Assembly: GCF_024198175.1 (NCBI RefSeq)
Contig: NZ_JAJVKV010000005.1
Coordinates: forward strand, 62,001 to 126,000
DNA from: Pyxidicoccus xibeiensis
GTDB taxonomy: Bacteria; Myxococcota; Myxococcia; Myxococcales; Myxococcaceae
DNA length: 64,000 nucleotides
Direction of reading: 5' to 3'
Below, piece after piece: positions 50,457 through 61,800 of the stretch (position 1 is its first letter; every line of letters begins with the position of its first letter). Under the pieces are notes generated by a model. The model did no database searches. It saw only the letters and a program-made list of their open reading frames with translations, and had not been told where the DNA came from. A program made the translations under genes and the position numbers.

Positions 50457-50460
<4 letters not shown>
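49234..50460 (-). CDS. Membrane-anchored Ser/Thr protein kinase with N-terminal zinc ribbon
   Basis: A 408-residue kinase. Residues 1-30 carry CPAC and CSVC pairs, a putative zinc ribbon. The kinase domain has Gly-loop LGAGGMGTVYAAE, Lys in CAVKVL, FIHRDVKPGNILL with an intact catalytic Asp, CDFGIARLDGATT and RYMAPEQ. A membrane segment (~300-320, VGALAVGTAAVLALAVLVF) and Pro-rich Lys/Arg tail follow, predicted to be outside. It overlaps the sigma-54 activator stop by 4 bases (ATGA). The kinase likely phosphorylates a partner that the FHA domain of that activator recognises. Confidence 0.9.
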
Positions 50461-52310
<1,850 letters not shown>

Positions 52311-52438
52311 GCCCACCCGGGCGCGGCCCGGTTCGGAGGCGGACAGGAAGGCGTCCGCCCCGGCAGGGCACTCCGGGGGGAGGCGCCTCCGGCGGGCGCT
52401 TCGGGGCCGGGGCATCGCGAGGGCCCGGGACGGGGTGG

Positions 52439-53434
52439 TCAGCGGCGCTGCTGGGGCGTGGGTTCAGGCTCGGCGTTCTTCTTCCGGGTGCCGAAGAACG
52501 TGCCGTGCACGGCCTTGCCCTTGGAGCGGAACATCTTCTTGTCCACGCCTTCCTTGCCGCCGCCGCCGCTGCCACCCACGAACTGCTCGATGTGGTCCTT
52601 CTTCAGCGCGCGGGCCTTCGCGCGGCCCTGCTCCTCGTCGGCCTTGCGGCCGGGCTGCTTCTCCAGCGCGGCGAGGACGTAGGAGGCGAGCAGCTTGCGC
52701 TCCAGCTTCGAGTACAGGCGCGGGCTGTCGAAGACGTCCACCACCTCCAGCTCGCCGTTGATGGCCACGGCCAGCCCCGCGAGCCGCTCATCGCGCGGGA
52801 GCTGCTTCTGGATTTCGTCCAGGTACCGGCCGATGCGCTCACGCAGCCCCGCGTCCTGGAACACGCGGCGGTAGGTGCCCGTGGGGCTGGAGACGCCGGA
52901 CACCTCCGACTTGCGGGCCACCTCGCCCCAGACGGCGCCCTGCTCGGAGAAGAGGGCCGCGCGGCGCAGGTCCGGGTGCGCGACGGCCAGCCCGGGCTGG
53001 AAGGCGAGGTCCCTGCCGTTCCACCGCCCCTGCTCCACGCAGAAGACGGGCACCTTCTGGCGCTCGCCCGGGTCCAGCACCACGTCGTTCTGCACCATGC
53101 GGTCCTGCTTGCCACCCAGCAGCAGCTCGCCGCCCACGAGGTAGAGGGGCCGCGCGTCGCTGTTGTGCACCCGCAGCTCGCGCACCGTGCCGGAGCCGTC
53201 CAGCTCGCGGATGGACACCTTCTTCGCCGCCTGCGCCTCCTCGAGCACCGTGTAGTCGTCGTACGGCGGGCCCTTGCGCGTGTGCAGCGGCACCACCGCC
53301 AGGTTGTAGGCGAGCACCGGCGCGCCGGCCTCGTAGTCACCCAGGTCCAGGTCCGGGGCGGCGGTGGGGTTGCCCTGGGCCAGGGCGGGCTGCACGGCCA
53401 GCAGCGCGAGCAGCAGGGAGCGGCGGAGCTTCAT
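52439..53434 (-). CDS. ARPP-1 (DUF6569-like) domain secreted protein
   Basis: A 331-residue exported protein with signal peptide (RSLLLALLAVQPALAQ). The conserved block LAVVPLHTR, DYTVLEEAQAAKKVSIRELD, VRELRVHNSDARPLYLVGGE and LLGGKQDRMVQNDVVLDPGE then VFCVEQGRW matches the ARPP-1 family (ARG-and-rhodanese-phosphatase-superfamily-associated). The family's activity is unproven. The C-terminus is basic and Gly-rich, likely unstructured. AAGGAG precedes ATG 53434 by 8 bases. Confidence 0.78.
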   Translation of the reverse strand: MKLRRSLLLALLAVQPALAQGNPTAAPDLDLGDYEAGAPVLAYNLAVVPLHTRKGPPYDDYTVLEEAQAAKKVSIRELDGSGTVRELRVHNSDARPLYLVGGELLLGGKQDRMVQNDVVLDPGERQKVPVFCVEQGRWNGRDLAFQPGLAVAHPDLRRAALFSEQGAVWGEVARKSEVSGVSSPTGTYRRVFQDAGLRERIGRYLDEIQKQLPRDERLAGLAVAINGELEVVDVFDSPRLYSKLERKLLASYVLAALEKQPGRKADEEQGRAKARALKKDHIEQFVGGSGGGGKEGVDKKMFRSKGKAVHGTFFGTRKKNAEPEPTPQQRR

Positions 53435-53559
53435 GGGTGGGACTCCTTCAGAGGTTGCGGAGTCCCATTGCAAGGCCGCGTGCCAGGGCCGCTCCCCGGA
53501 GGCCGCGGGGCCGGGTGTCACACGGCGTTACGGTTCGTCACGCCGTGTGACACCCGGGC

Positions 53560-54375
53560 TCAGGGCGTGGGGCCCAGCACGCCGAGCACGTTGGGCAGGG
53601 CCCAGTAGTCGGTGTTGAAGTCGTTCTCGTTGAAGCCCGTCTCGTAGCTGCCCACCCGGCGCACCGTGCGGCCCGGGGCGGCGACGTGGAGCGAGGCCTC
53701 CGGGCCGCCCTCCAGGTACATCATCCGCGACACGCCCAGCGGCAGCCGCCGCACCACCTGGATGAAGTCGTGGGTGCGGTACGGCGAGCGGGCGTGGACG
53801 AGCAGCAGGCGCCCCTCGCCGTCGATGCCGAGCGCGGCGGTGCTCCACTGGCGCGGCTGGGGCTTCCACGTGTTGCGCCCCTTGCAGTCCACCATGCGGA
53901 TGGACTGGAGCACCGTGGCGTAGCGGGGCAGCAGGGCGGCCACGTCGTCGCAGTCCCCGTCGAGGAGCGCCACGGGCGGCAGGCCCTTGTCCTTGTCCCG
54001 GGGATGGAGCACGAGGAAGGTCCGGTAGTCCTTGCGGCGGGTGGGGTTGAGCTCCCGGCCCTCGCTGCGCGCCTGGCCCACGGGCCCGCCGCCGGGGTGG
54101 AACATGCCCGCGTTGGTGACGGCGAGCAGGCCGTGGAGCGCGGCCCACTGCTCCGCCGTCGGTGCCGGAGCGTGTCCCTCCACCGCGGCGCTGAGCAGGC
54201 GCACCGGACGCAAGCTCACGTCCACCCGCACCACGGTGACGCGTGAGTCGCCCACGGGCGACTTCAGGTGGGCGTCGAACTCCGCCAGCTCCAGCCCGGG
54301 CGCGAGCGGCTCCCAGGGTGAGGCGGCGAGGGCAGGCAGGGAGAGGCAGACGAGAAGGGCAAGCAGGCGGCACAT
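53560..54375 (-). CDS. NAGPA-type phosphodiester glycosidase family protein
   Basis: A 271-residue secreted protein (signal LLALLVCLSLPALAA-SP). It has the hallmark pattern: VTVVRVDVSLRPVRLLSA early, GLLAVTNAGMFHPGGGPVG (N-A-G-M-F), HDFIQVVRRLPLGVSRMMYL-EGGPEASL (E-G-G). These are features of the NAGPA domain, which in animals removes GlcNAc from phosphodiesters and in bacteria occurs in exopolysaccharide-associated enzymes. ATG 54375 begins the signal. Confidence 0.8.
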   Translation of the reverse strand: MCRLLALLVCLSLPALAASPWEPLAPGLELAEFDAHLKSPVGDSRVTVVRVDVSLRPVRLLSAAVEGHAPAPTAEQWAALHGLLAVTNAGMFHPGGGPVGQARSEGRELNPTRRKDYRTFLVLHPRDKDKGLPPVALLDGDCDDVAALLPRYATVLQSIRMVDCKGRNTWKPQPRQWSTAALGIDGEGRLLLVHARSPYRTHDFIQVVRRLPLGVSRMMYLEGGPEASLHVAAPGRTVRRVGSYETGFNENDFNTDYWALPNVLGVLGPTP

Positions 54376-54571
54376 GGCGGGCGACTCCCGAGCGGGGGTT
54401 CTCCCGCCGGATTGCAAGGGGTGCGCCCGGCGTGTCCGGGAATGGGAAGCCGCTTCCCAGGGGTGAACACGCGGGCCGGGCCCTTCCGTGAGTTCCCGGG
54501 GGGTTGGTGGGTGGACAGGGGTGGCTCGGTCGTTGCTAATCGTGGGGCGCCCTCAACCCCCCGGAGCACGC

Positions 54572-57037
54572 ATGCGAGATTTCCTCCAGGAGCTTCGCCA
54601 CGCACTGCGGATGCTCGCCAAGCACCCCGGCTTCACCGCCGTGGCCGTGTTCACGCTGGCGCTGGGCATCGCCGCCAACACCGCCATCTTCAGCGTCGCG
54701 GACGCGGTGCTCTTCTCGCCGCTGCCCTACAAGGAGCCGGACCGGCTGGCGATGGTGTGGGGGCTGAGCCCGAACCAGGCCCCGCAGACGGTGGCGCCGG
54801 CGAACTTCCTCGACTGGCGCGAGCAGGCCGAGTCCTTCGAGGGGCTGGCCGCCTTCTCCCATGCGTCCTTCAACCTCGCGGGTGACGGCACCCCGGAGGT
54901 CGTCCGCGGCGCCAGCGTGTCCTCCAACTTCTTCCAGGTGCTGGGCACGCCCGCGGCGCTCGGCGCCACCTTCCAGCCCTCGACGGGGGGCGCGGCGCCC
55001 TGGCAGACGGTGGTGCTCGGCCACGGCCTGTGGCAGCGGCGCTTCGGGGGAGACCCGCGCGTGCTCGGCCGCATGCTGCGCCTCAACGACGTGAGCTACG
55101 AAGTGGTCGGCGTGATGCCGGAGCACTTCGAGTGGCCGACCATCGTCCCCACCCACGCCTCCGCGTCCGAGCCCCCGCAGCTCTTCGTGCCCGCGATTCA
55201 CCGCGACGTCCCCCAGCTGGGACCGGACACGACACAGGACACGAGCGCATGGCGGGACGGCAACTACCTGCGCGTCGTGGGGCGGCTGAAGCCGGGCGTG
55301 ACGCTGGAGGGCGCTGCGCGCGCCATGGACACCGTCGCCGAGCGGCTCGCGCGCGAGTACCCGGAGACGAACACGAAGATGGGCATCCGCCTGGTGCCTC
55401 TGCGGGAGCAGCTGGTCGGCAACGTGCGGTCGGCGCTGTGGGTGCTGCTGTCGGCGGTGGGGCTGGTGCTGGCCATTGCCTGCGCCAACGTCGCCAACCT
55501 CTTCCTGGCACGGGCGTCCGCGCGGCGGCAGGAGCTGACGGTGCGCCTGGCGCTGGGAGCCCGCCGGTGGCAGCTGATGCGGCAGCTGCTCACGGAGAGC
55601 GTGCTGCTGGCGCTGGTGGCGGAAGCGCTGGGACTGCTGCTGGCGCTGTGGGGCATGGACGCGCTGCTCGCGCTCGTCCCGCCCGAGCTGCCCCGGCTGG
55701 GCGCCGTCGCCATGGATGGCCGGGTGCTGGCCTTCACGCTGCTCACGGCGCTGGGCACCGGCGTCCTCTTCGGGCTCGTCCCGGCCCTGCAGGCCTCGAA
55801 GCCGGACCTGAACGGCGTGCTCCGCCACAGCGGCGGCGGCCGGTTCTCCGGCGGGGGACACCGCTCGCGTGGGGCGCTGGTGGTGGGGGAGGTGGCCCTG
55901 GCCGTGGTGCTGCTCATCAGCGCCGGACTGCTGCTGCGCAGCCTCTGGCGCATGCAGGCGGTGGAGCTCGGCTTCCGCCCGGAGGGCGTGCTCACCTGGC
56001 GCGTGGCGCTGCCGGCGGCGGAGTACCCGGACGAGGCCCGGCAGGGGGCCCTCTTCCAGCGGCTGCAGGAGCGCGTGGAGACGCTGCCCGGCGTGAAGAG
56101 CGTGGGCGCGATTTCCGACCTGCCCTTCGGGGGCAACAACATCTGGCGGCTCATGGACATCGACGGGCAGCCGCGTCCCGCGCCCGGCGAGGGGCGCTCG
56201 GTGGGCTACCAGGTCATCACCCCCGGCTACTTCCGCACCCTGGGCATCGCGCTGAAGCGCGGCCGGGACCTCACCCCGTCGGACCGGGGAGGCACCGAGC
56301 CGGTGGTCCTGGTCAACGAGGCCACCGCGCGCCAGTACTGGCCGGGCCAGGAGCCGCTGGGCCAGCGCATCCGCATGGGCTCCGAGCCGGACGCGCCGTG
56401 GCTCACCATCGTCGGCGTGGTGGGCGACGTGCGGCAGGGAGGCGCCCTGGAGGAGACCCGTCCGGAGGTCTACGTGCCGGCGCTCCAGGGCACGTTCCAC
56501 TTCATCCAGTACGCCGCCCGCACGGAAGGGGACCCGGCGCGGCTGGTGGCCGGGGTGCGCGAGGCGGTGTCCGCGCTGGACTCGAACCTGCCCATCTCCC
56601 AGGTGCGGACGATGGACGAGGTCGTGGCGTCCGCCATGGCGCGCCCGCGCTTCCTGTCCACGCTGGTGGCGCTGTTCGCGGCGCTGGCGCTGCTGCTGGC
56701 CGGCGTGGGCCTGTCCGGTGTCATCGCGTACATGGCCCGGCAGCGGACGCAGGAGATTGGCATCCGCATGGCCCTGGGCGCGCGGCCCGCGGACGTGCTG
56801 CGGCTGGTGCTGGGCAGCGGCATGCGGCTGGCGCTGGCCGGCGTGGCGCTGGGGCTGGTAGGCGCATGGGCGGCCACACGCGGCATGGCGAGCCAGCTCT
56901 ACGGCGTGAGCGCCACGGACCCGCTCACCTTCGGCAGCCTGTCGCTGGCGGTGGTGGCCGTGACACTGGTGGCCACCTGGCTGCCCGCGCGGCGGGCCAC
57001 GCGGGTGGACCCGCTGGTGGCGATGCGCAGCGAGTAG
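54572..57037 (+). CDS. Duplicated MacB/FtsX-type ABC transporter permease (ADOP type)
   Basis: An 821-residue integral membrane protein. Two tandem MacB-like units: membrane segment 1 near the N-terminus (FTAVAVFTLALGIAANTAIF), large periplasmic MacB-PCD domain, three FtsX-type membrane spans (WVLLSAVGLVLAIACANVANL..., LGLLLALWGMDALLALVP), then a second TM1, PCD (GVKSVGAISDLPFGGNNIWR) and final spans (LVALFAALALLLAGVGLSGV). The arrangement is that of ADOP permeases common in Acidobacteria and myxobacteria. No ATPase gene is adjacent. GGAG sits 6 bases before ATG 54572. Confidence 0.9.
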   Translation: MRDFLQELRHALRMLAKHPGFTAVAVFTLALGIAANTAIFSVADAVLFSPLPYKEPDRLAMVWGLSPNQAPQTVAPANFLDWREQAESFEGLAAFSHASFNLAGDGTPEVVRGASVSSNFFQVLGTPAALGATFQPSTGGAAPWQTVVLGHGLWQRRFGGDPRVLGRMLRLNDVSYEVVGVMPEHFEWPTIVPTHASASEPPQLFVPAIHRDVPQLGPDTTQDTSAWRDGNYLRVVGRLKPGVTLEGAARAMDTVAERLAREYPETNTKMGIRLVPLREQLVGNVRSALWVLLSAVGLVLAIACANVANLFLARASARRQELTVRLALGARRWQLMRQLLTESVLLALVAEALGLLLALWGMDALLALVPPELPRLGAVAMDGRVLAFTLLTALGTGVLFGLVPALQASKPDLNGVLRHSGGGRFSGGGHRSRGALVVGEVALAVVLLISAGLLLRSLWRMQAVELGFRPEGVLTWRVALPAAEYPDEARQGALFQRLQERVETLPGVKSVGAISDLPFGGNNIWRLMDIDGQPRPAPGEGRSVGYQVITPGYFRTLGIALKRGRDLTPSDRGGTEPVVLVNEATARQYWPGQEPLGQRIRMGSEPDAPWLTIVGVVGDVRQGGALEETRPEVYVPALQGTFHFIQYAARTEGDPARLVAGVREAVSALDSNLPISQVRTMDEVVASAMARPRFLSTLVALFAALALLLAGVGLSGVIAYMARQRTQEIGIRMALGARPADVLRLVLGSGMRLALAGVALGLVGAWAATRGMASQLYGVSATDPLTFGSLSLAVVAVTLVATWLPARRATRVDPLVAMRSE

Positions 57038-57047
57038 GGCCTGGGGC

Positions 57048-57728
57048 TCACGCGCCGGCCCGGAGCGCGGAGGCCAGCTCCTCCAGCGCGCGCCACTGGG
57101 CCGGCGAGAGGCGGACGCCGGGCCGCACCCGGCGGACGTGGGCCAGTGCGTCCGCCGCGTCCTTCGCGTCACCCCGGGCGACGAGGAGCGCCGCGGCAAT
57201 CATGCCGGTGCGGCCGTGGCCCTGCGCGCAGTGGACGTACAGCGGCCCGGGCAGGGTGGCCAGCTCGCGGAGCACCGGGGCCACGTGGCCCACCGGCAGC
57301 GTGGACGCGTCCAGGATGGGCAGCGACACGTAGTGGCAGGCCCGCCGGATGCCCTCGGGCTCGGGGAACTCGGACGTCAGGTCCAGCACGGTGTGCGTCC
57401 CTGGCGGAAGCTCCCCTGGCAGCAGCCGGCGCCCCACGAAGAGGCCCGGCACCACCTGCGCATGGGTCGGCTCGCGGGAGAGCCTGCGCGCCAGGTGCCA
57501 CGTGGCCCACGTCAGCAGCAGGTAGGGCAGGAGCGCGGCGAGCGCCCACGGGCGCAGCCGTCCATCCGGCTGCTTTCCGAAGAGTCGCGGGCCGGCCCCC
57601 GCGTACGCGAGCGCCACGAGGCCGAAGCTCACGGCGGGCCAGAGCAGCAGCAGCCAGGGCCCACCCAGCCGCGTGGCCAGGAAGCCGAGGAGCGCCGCGA
57701 AGGTGGTGAAGACCCAGGTGTACTTCAT
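57048..57728 (-). CDS. Membrane-anchored dual-specificity phosphatase
   Basis: A 226-residue protein with two to three N-terminal membrane segments (TFAALLGFLATRLGGPWLLL, LALAALLPYLLLTWATWHLA), then a DSP domain with catalytic loop VHCAQGHGRTG (CX5R) and HYVSLPILDASTLPVGHVAP. It removes phosphate from Tyr/Ser/Thr, perhaps countering the kinases of the window. ATG 57728 starts the first membrane segment. It is convergent with the permease gene and divergent from the RluA gene. Confidence 0.85.
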   Translation of the reverse strand: MKYTWVFTTFAALLGFLATRLGGPWLLLLWPAVSFGLVALAYAGAGPRLFGKQPDGRLRPWALAALLPYLLLTWATWHLARRLSREPTHAQVVPGLFVGRRLLPGELPPGTHTVLDLTSEFPEPEGIRRACHYVSLPILDASTLPVGHVAPVLRELATLPGPLYVHCAQGHGRTGMIAAALLVARGDAKDAADALAHVRRVRPGVRLSPAQWRALEELASALRAGA

Positions 57729-57807
57729 GCGATGACCACCGTACCCCGCGGACATCCCCGTGCGCGCGGACGTTGACTCGCCTCCGGGGTTGAGGGACGC
57801 GTGGGGC

Positions 57808-58725
57808 ATGGCGTCGCGGAAGGTCCTCGTCCCCCCTGAGTCCGCCGGTGAGCGGTTGGACCGCTTCCTCTCCAAGCATGTGCCCGGCCTGACACCGGAG
57901 CGGGCCCGCGCCCTCATCGACTCGGGCGGGGTGCGCATCCGCGGCAAGAAGTGCCAGCCCACGCGCAAGCTGTGGGGCGGGGAGGAAATCGAAGTTGAAC
58001 GGCCCGAGCCCCGCGCTCCGCCCCCCGCTTCCGTCGAGGGGCCCGTGCTGCCCGTGCTCCATGACGACGCGGCCCTCGTCATCGTGAACAAGCCCCCGGG
58101 GCTCGTGGTGGAGCCCGAGGGCCGCGCCGCGTCCGTGGTGGGCCTGCTCGCCGCGCAGCGGCCTCCGTTCGACGTGGAGGGCCTGGCCCAGCCCGGCGTG
58201 GTGCACCGCCTGGACCGCGAGACGAGCGGGTGTCTGGCCTTCGCCCGCACCGACGAGGCCGCCGCGGCGATGCTGCGCGCCTTCCAGGAGAAGCAGGTCG
58301 ACAAGCGCTACCAGACGCTCGTGCTGGGAAACCCGCCCGAGCAGGGCCGGCTGGAGGGGCCCTACGCGAGAGACCCGAAGGACCCGCGCCGCTTCACCAC
58401 CCGCGTGCCGTCCGCCCGCCGGGCCGCGCTGTCCTTCGAGGTCCGCGAGCGCTTCCCCGGCGCCGCGCTGCTCGAGGTCGACCTGGATACCGGCCGCACC
58501 CACCAGATTCGCGTGCAGCTTTCCGAGGCCGGCTTCCCCGTGCTGGGTGACGCCGTCTACGGCACCGACGCGGCCCGCGCCCACCCCGCGGCGCAGGCCC
58601 TGGGCCGGCAGGCACTGCATGCCTTCCGCCTGGAAATTCCGAGCCCCGCCTCGGGCTCGCTCGTCCGGGTGGAAGCTCCCCTGCCCGAGGACTTCCTCCG
58701 CGCACTGGTGCTCCTGCGCGCGTGA
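57808..58725 (+). CDS. RluA-family pseudouridine synthase
   Basis: A 305-residue enzyme isomerising uridines in rRNA or tRNA. S4 RNA-binding domain at the N-terminus (ERLDRFLSKHVPGLTPERAR), then the RluA catalytic domain with VVHRLDRETSGCLAFARTD (nucleophile Asp136), KRYQTLVLGNPPE and LDTGRTHQIRVQLSEAGFPV-LGDAVYG. Target base not predictable. ATG 57808 lies ahead of a weak ribosome binding site; a longer frame from 57760 exists but adds nothing family-like. Confidence 0.9.
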   Translation: MASRKVLVPPESAGERLDRFLSKHVPGLTPERARALIDSGGVRIRGKKCQPTRKLWGGEEIEVERPEPRAPPPASVEGPVLPVLHDDAALVIVNKPPGLVVEPEGRAASVVGLLAAQRPPFDVEGLAQPGVVHRLDRETSGCLAFARTDEAAAAMLRAFQEKQVDKRYQTLVLGNPPEQGRLEGPYARDPKDPRRFTTRVPSARRAALSFEVRERFPGAALLEVDLDTGRTHQIRVQLSEAGFPVLGDAVYGTDAARAHPAAQALGRQALHAFRLEIPSPASGSLVRVEAPLPEDFLRALVLLRA

Positions 58726-58841
58726 AGTCGCGGTGTGTCGTCCAGGCAACACCCGGCATGGATGGCGTCCGCCTGCTGTTAGAGCGCTCGAAGCCAACTC
58801 GCCCGCCTGGTCTGCGTGGGCCCTGCTGAAGGACTTCGTGA

Positions 58842-61800
58842 ATGGCGGATGCGGCGCTCCATCCCTTGAGGCTTCCTGACGGGCACACCTCCGACGAAGA
58901 CTGCCTCCGTGGCGGTGGCGCCATGGGTGAGCTGATGCGCTCCATCGACTGGTCGCGCACGAAGCTGGGGCCCGTGGCGCAGTGGCCGCGCAGCCTGAAG
59001 ACCATGGTGGGCGTCATCCTCGGGAGCCCCTTCCCCATGCTCGTGTGGTGGGGCCCGGAGATGCTCCAGCTCTACAACGATGCCTACCGGCCGGTGCTGG
59101 GCAGGAAGCACCCCGCCTCCATGGGCGCGCCCGGACGCCTCATCTGGCCGGAAATCTGGGACGTCATCGGCCCCATGGCGGAGGGCGTCCTCGCCGGGGG
59201 CCCGCCGCCGTGGCGCGAGGACTTCCAGCTGTTCATCAACAGCCGGGGCTTCGTCGAGGAGACGTTCCACACCTTCTCGTACAGCCCCGTCCCCGACGAC
59301 GACGGGCGCGTGGGTGGCGTGCTCAACACCGTCCAGGAGACGACGCAGAAGGTCCAGGGCGAGCGGCAGCTGCGCATGCTCCGCGACCTGGCCGCGCGGC
59401 TGTCCGACGCGAAGTCCGCCGACGAAGCCTGTGAGCTGGCGGCCGCCACCTTCGCCACCAACGACGCGGACCTGCCCTTCTCCCTCGTCTACCTGCTGGA
59501 CGCGGACGGACGGGAGGTCCGGCTCCGGGGCTCCAGCGGCCTGGAGGGCTACGACGGGCCCGCGAAGGCCGGGCACGTGACGCTCGGCGCGGCTCCGGAA
59601 GGGACGGGCTGGCCGTTCGCCGAGGCGGTGGCCGCCGGGCACGTGGGGGTCTCCGACCTGGCGTCCCGCTTCGGGGCGCTGCCCGGGGGCCGCTGGGGCA
59701 GTCCGCCGGAGCGCGCCATCCTCGTTCCGCTGGCGCGGCCCGGCCACCCGCGGCCGTACGGGTTCCTGGTCAGCGGGCTGAGCCCGCGCCGCAAGTTCGA
59801 CGAGCAGTACCTGGGGCTGTTCCAGCTCACCGCCGACCAGGTGGCGACGGCGATTACCAATGCCCGCACCTACGAGGAGGAGCGCCGCCGCGCCGAGGTG
59901 CTCGCGGAGCTGGACCGCGCGAAGACGGCCTTCTTCAGCAACGTCAGCCACGAGTTCCGCACGCCGCTGACGCTGATGCTCGGGCCCACCGAGGACGCGC
60001 TCGCGCAGCCCCAGCGCACGCTCGCCGGGGAAAACCTCCTCGTCGTGTACCGCAACGCACTGCGGCTCCTGAAGCTGGTCAACTCGCTGCTCGACTTCTC
60101 GCGCATCGAAGCGGGGCGCGCGACGGCCTCCTACGAGCCCACGGACCTGGCGTCGGTGACGACGGACCTGGCCAGCGCCTTCCAGTCCGCCATCGAGCGC
60201 GCCGGCCTGCGCTTCATCGTCGACTGCGCGCCGCTGCCCGAGGCCGTCTACGTCGACCAGGACATGTGGGAGAAGATCGTCCTCAACCTGCTCTCCAACG
60301 CGCTCAAGTTCACCTTCGCCGGAGAGATTGGCATCTGCCTGCGCTGGGTGGGGGAGGGCATGGAGCTGGTGGTGCGCGACACCGGCATCGGCATCCCCGC
60401 GCCGGAGCTGCCGAACGTCTTCAAGCGCTTCCACCGGGTGCAGGGCGCGAAGTCCCGCACGCACGAGGGCTCCGGCATCGGCCTGGCGCTGGTGCACGAG
60501 CTGGTGCGGCTGCATGGCGGCACCATCGACGTGGCCAGCCAGGAAGGGGAGGGCACCTGCTTCCGCGTCTCGCTGCCCCGCGGCTTCGCCCATCTCCCGC
60601 AGGAGCGCGTGCGGGCGAAGCCTCCGCAGCTCACCACCGCGACGGGTGTGGCGCCCTACGTCCAGGAGGCGCTGCGCTGGCTGCCCGGGGACGACTCCGT
60701 CCAGGACGCGGGAGCGCTCGAGACAGGGGCGCTGTCGATGCTGGGGCCGGGCACCCTCGCCACGAATCCCAACGCGCGCATCCTCCTGGCGGACGACAAC
60801 GCCGACATGCGCGACTACGTCCGCCGGCTGCTGGGGGAGCGGTGGCGCGTCGAGGCCGTGTCCGACGGGGCCGCTGCCCTGGAGGCCGCACGCCGCGCGC
60901 CGCCAGACCTGGTGCTCACGGACGTGATGATGCCGGGCCTCGACGGCTTCGGGCTGCTCCAGGCGCTGCGCGCGGACGCGCGGCTGCGGGCCGTCCCCGT
61001 CATCATGCTGTCCGCCCGGGCGGGGGAGGAGTCGCGCATCGAGGGGCTGGAGGCGGGTGCGGACGACTACCTGGTCAAGCCGTTCTCCGCGCGCGAGCTG
61101 CTGGCGCGCGTGGCCACGCACCTCCAGCTGTCGGAGCTGCGGCGCGCGGCGCTGCGCGAGCGAGAGAAGATGTACGCGCTCTTCGAGCAGGCCCCCGTGC
61201 CCATCGCCGTGCTCCAGGGGGCGGAGCATGTCTTCGCGCTGGCCAACCCCCGCTACCTGGAGATGGTGCGCCGGGAGGGCGTCATCGGGAAGTCCATCAT
61301 GGAGGTCTTCCCCGAGGTGAGGGGCTCGCCCATCCAGGCGATGTACGACCGCGTCTTCCGGACGGGCCAGCCCTTCGTCGCGGACGAGTTCCGGGCGGAG
61401 CTGGACCTGGGCCGGGGGGTGGAGGAGAGCTTCTTCACCTTCAATGCGTTCCCCGTCCGGGATACCGGAGGCGCGGTCGACGGCATCATGGTGGTCTGCG
61501 TCAACATCACCGAGCAGGTGCGCGCGCGGCAGGGCCGGGAGGAGGCGGCGCGGGAGCGGGAGCTGCTCCTGTTCAGCGAGCAGGAGGCGCGCCGCGAGGC
61601 CGAGTCCGCCAACCGCGCCAAGGACGAGTTCCTGGCGATGCTCGGCCATGAGCTGCGCAATCCGCTCGCGCCCATCACCACCGCGCTGCACCTGATGGGG
61701 CTGCGCCTGGGAGACGCCGCGCAGAAGGAGCGCAAGGTCATCGAGCGTCAGGTGGACCACCTGATGCGGCTGGTGGATGACCTGCTCGACGTGTCCCGCA

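Noticed and set aside
54572..57037. A complete MacAB efflux system
   Set aside because: No membrane-fusion protein or ATPase gene is present next to the permease.
54536..57199. An 887-codon minus-strand open frame
   Set aside because: Antisense to the ABC permease, low-complexity His/Gln/Arg composition with no family pattern, so it is a shadow.
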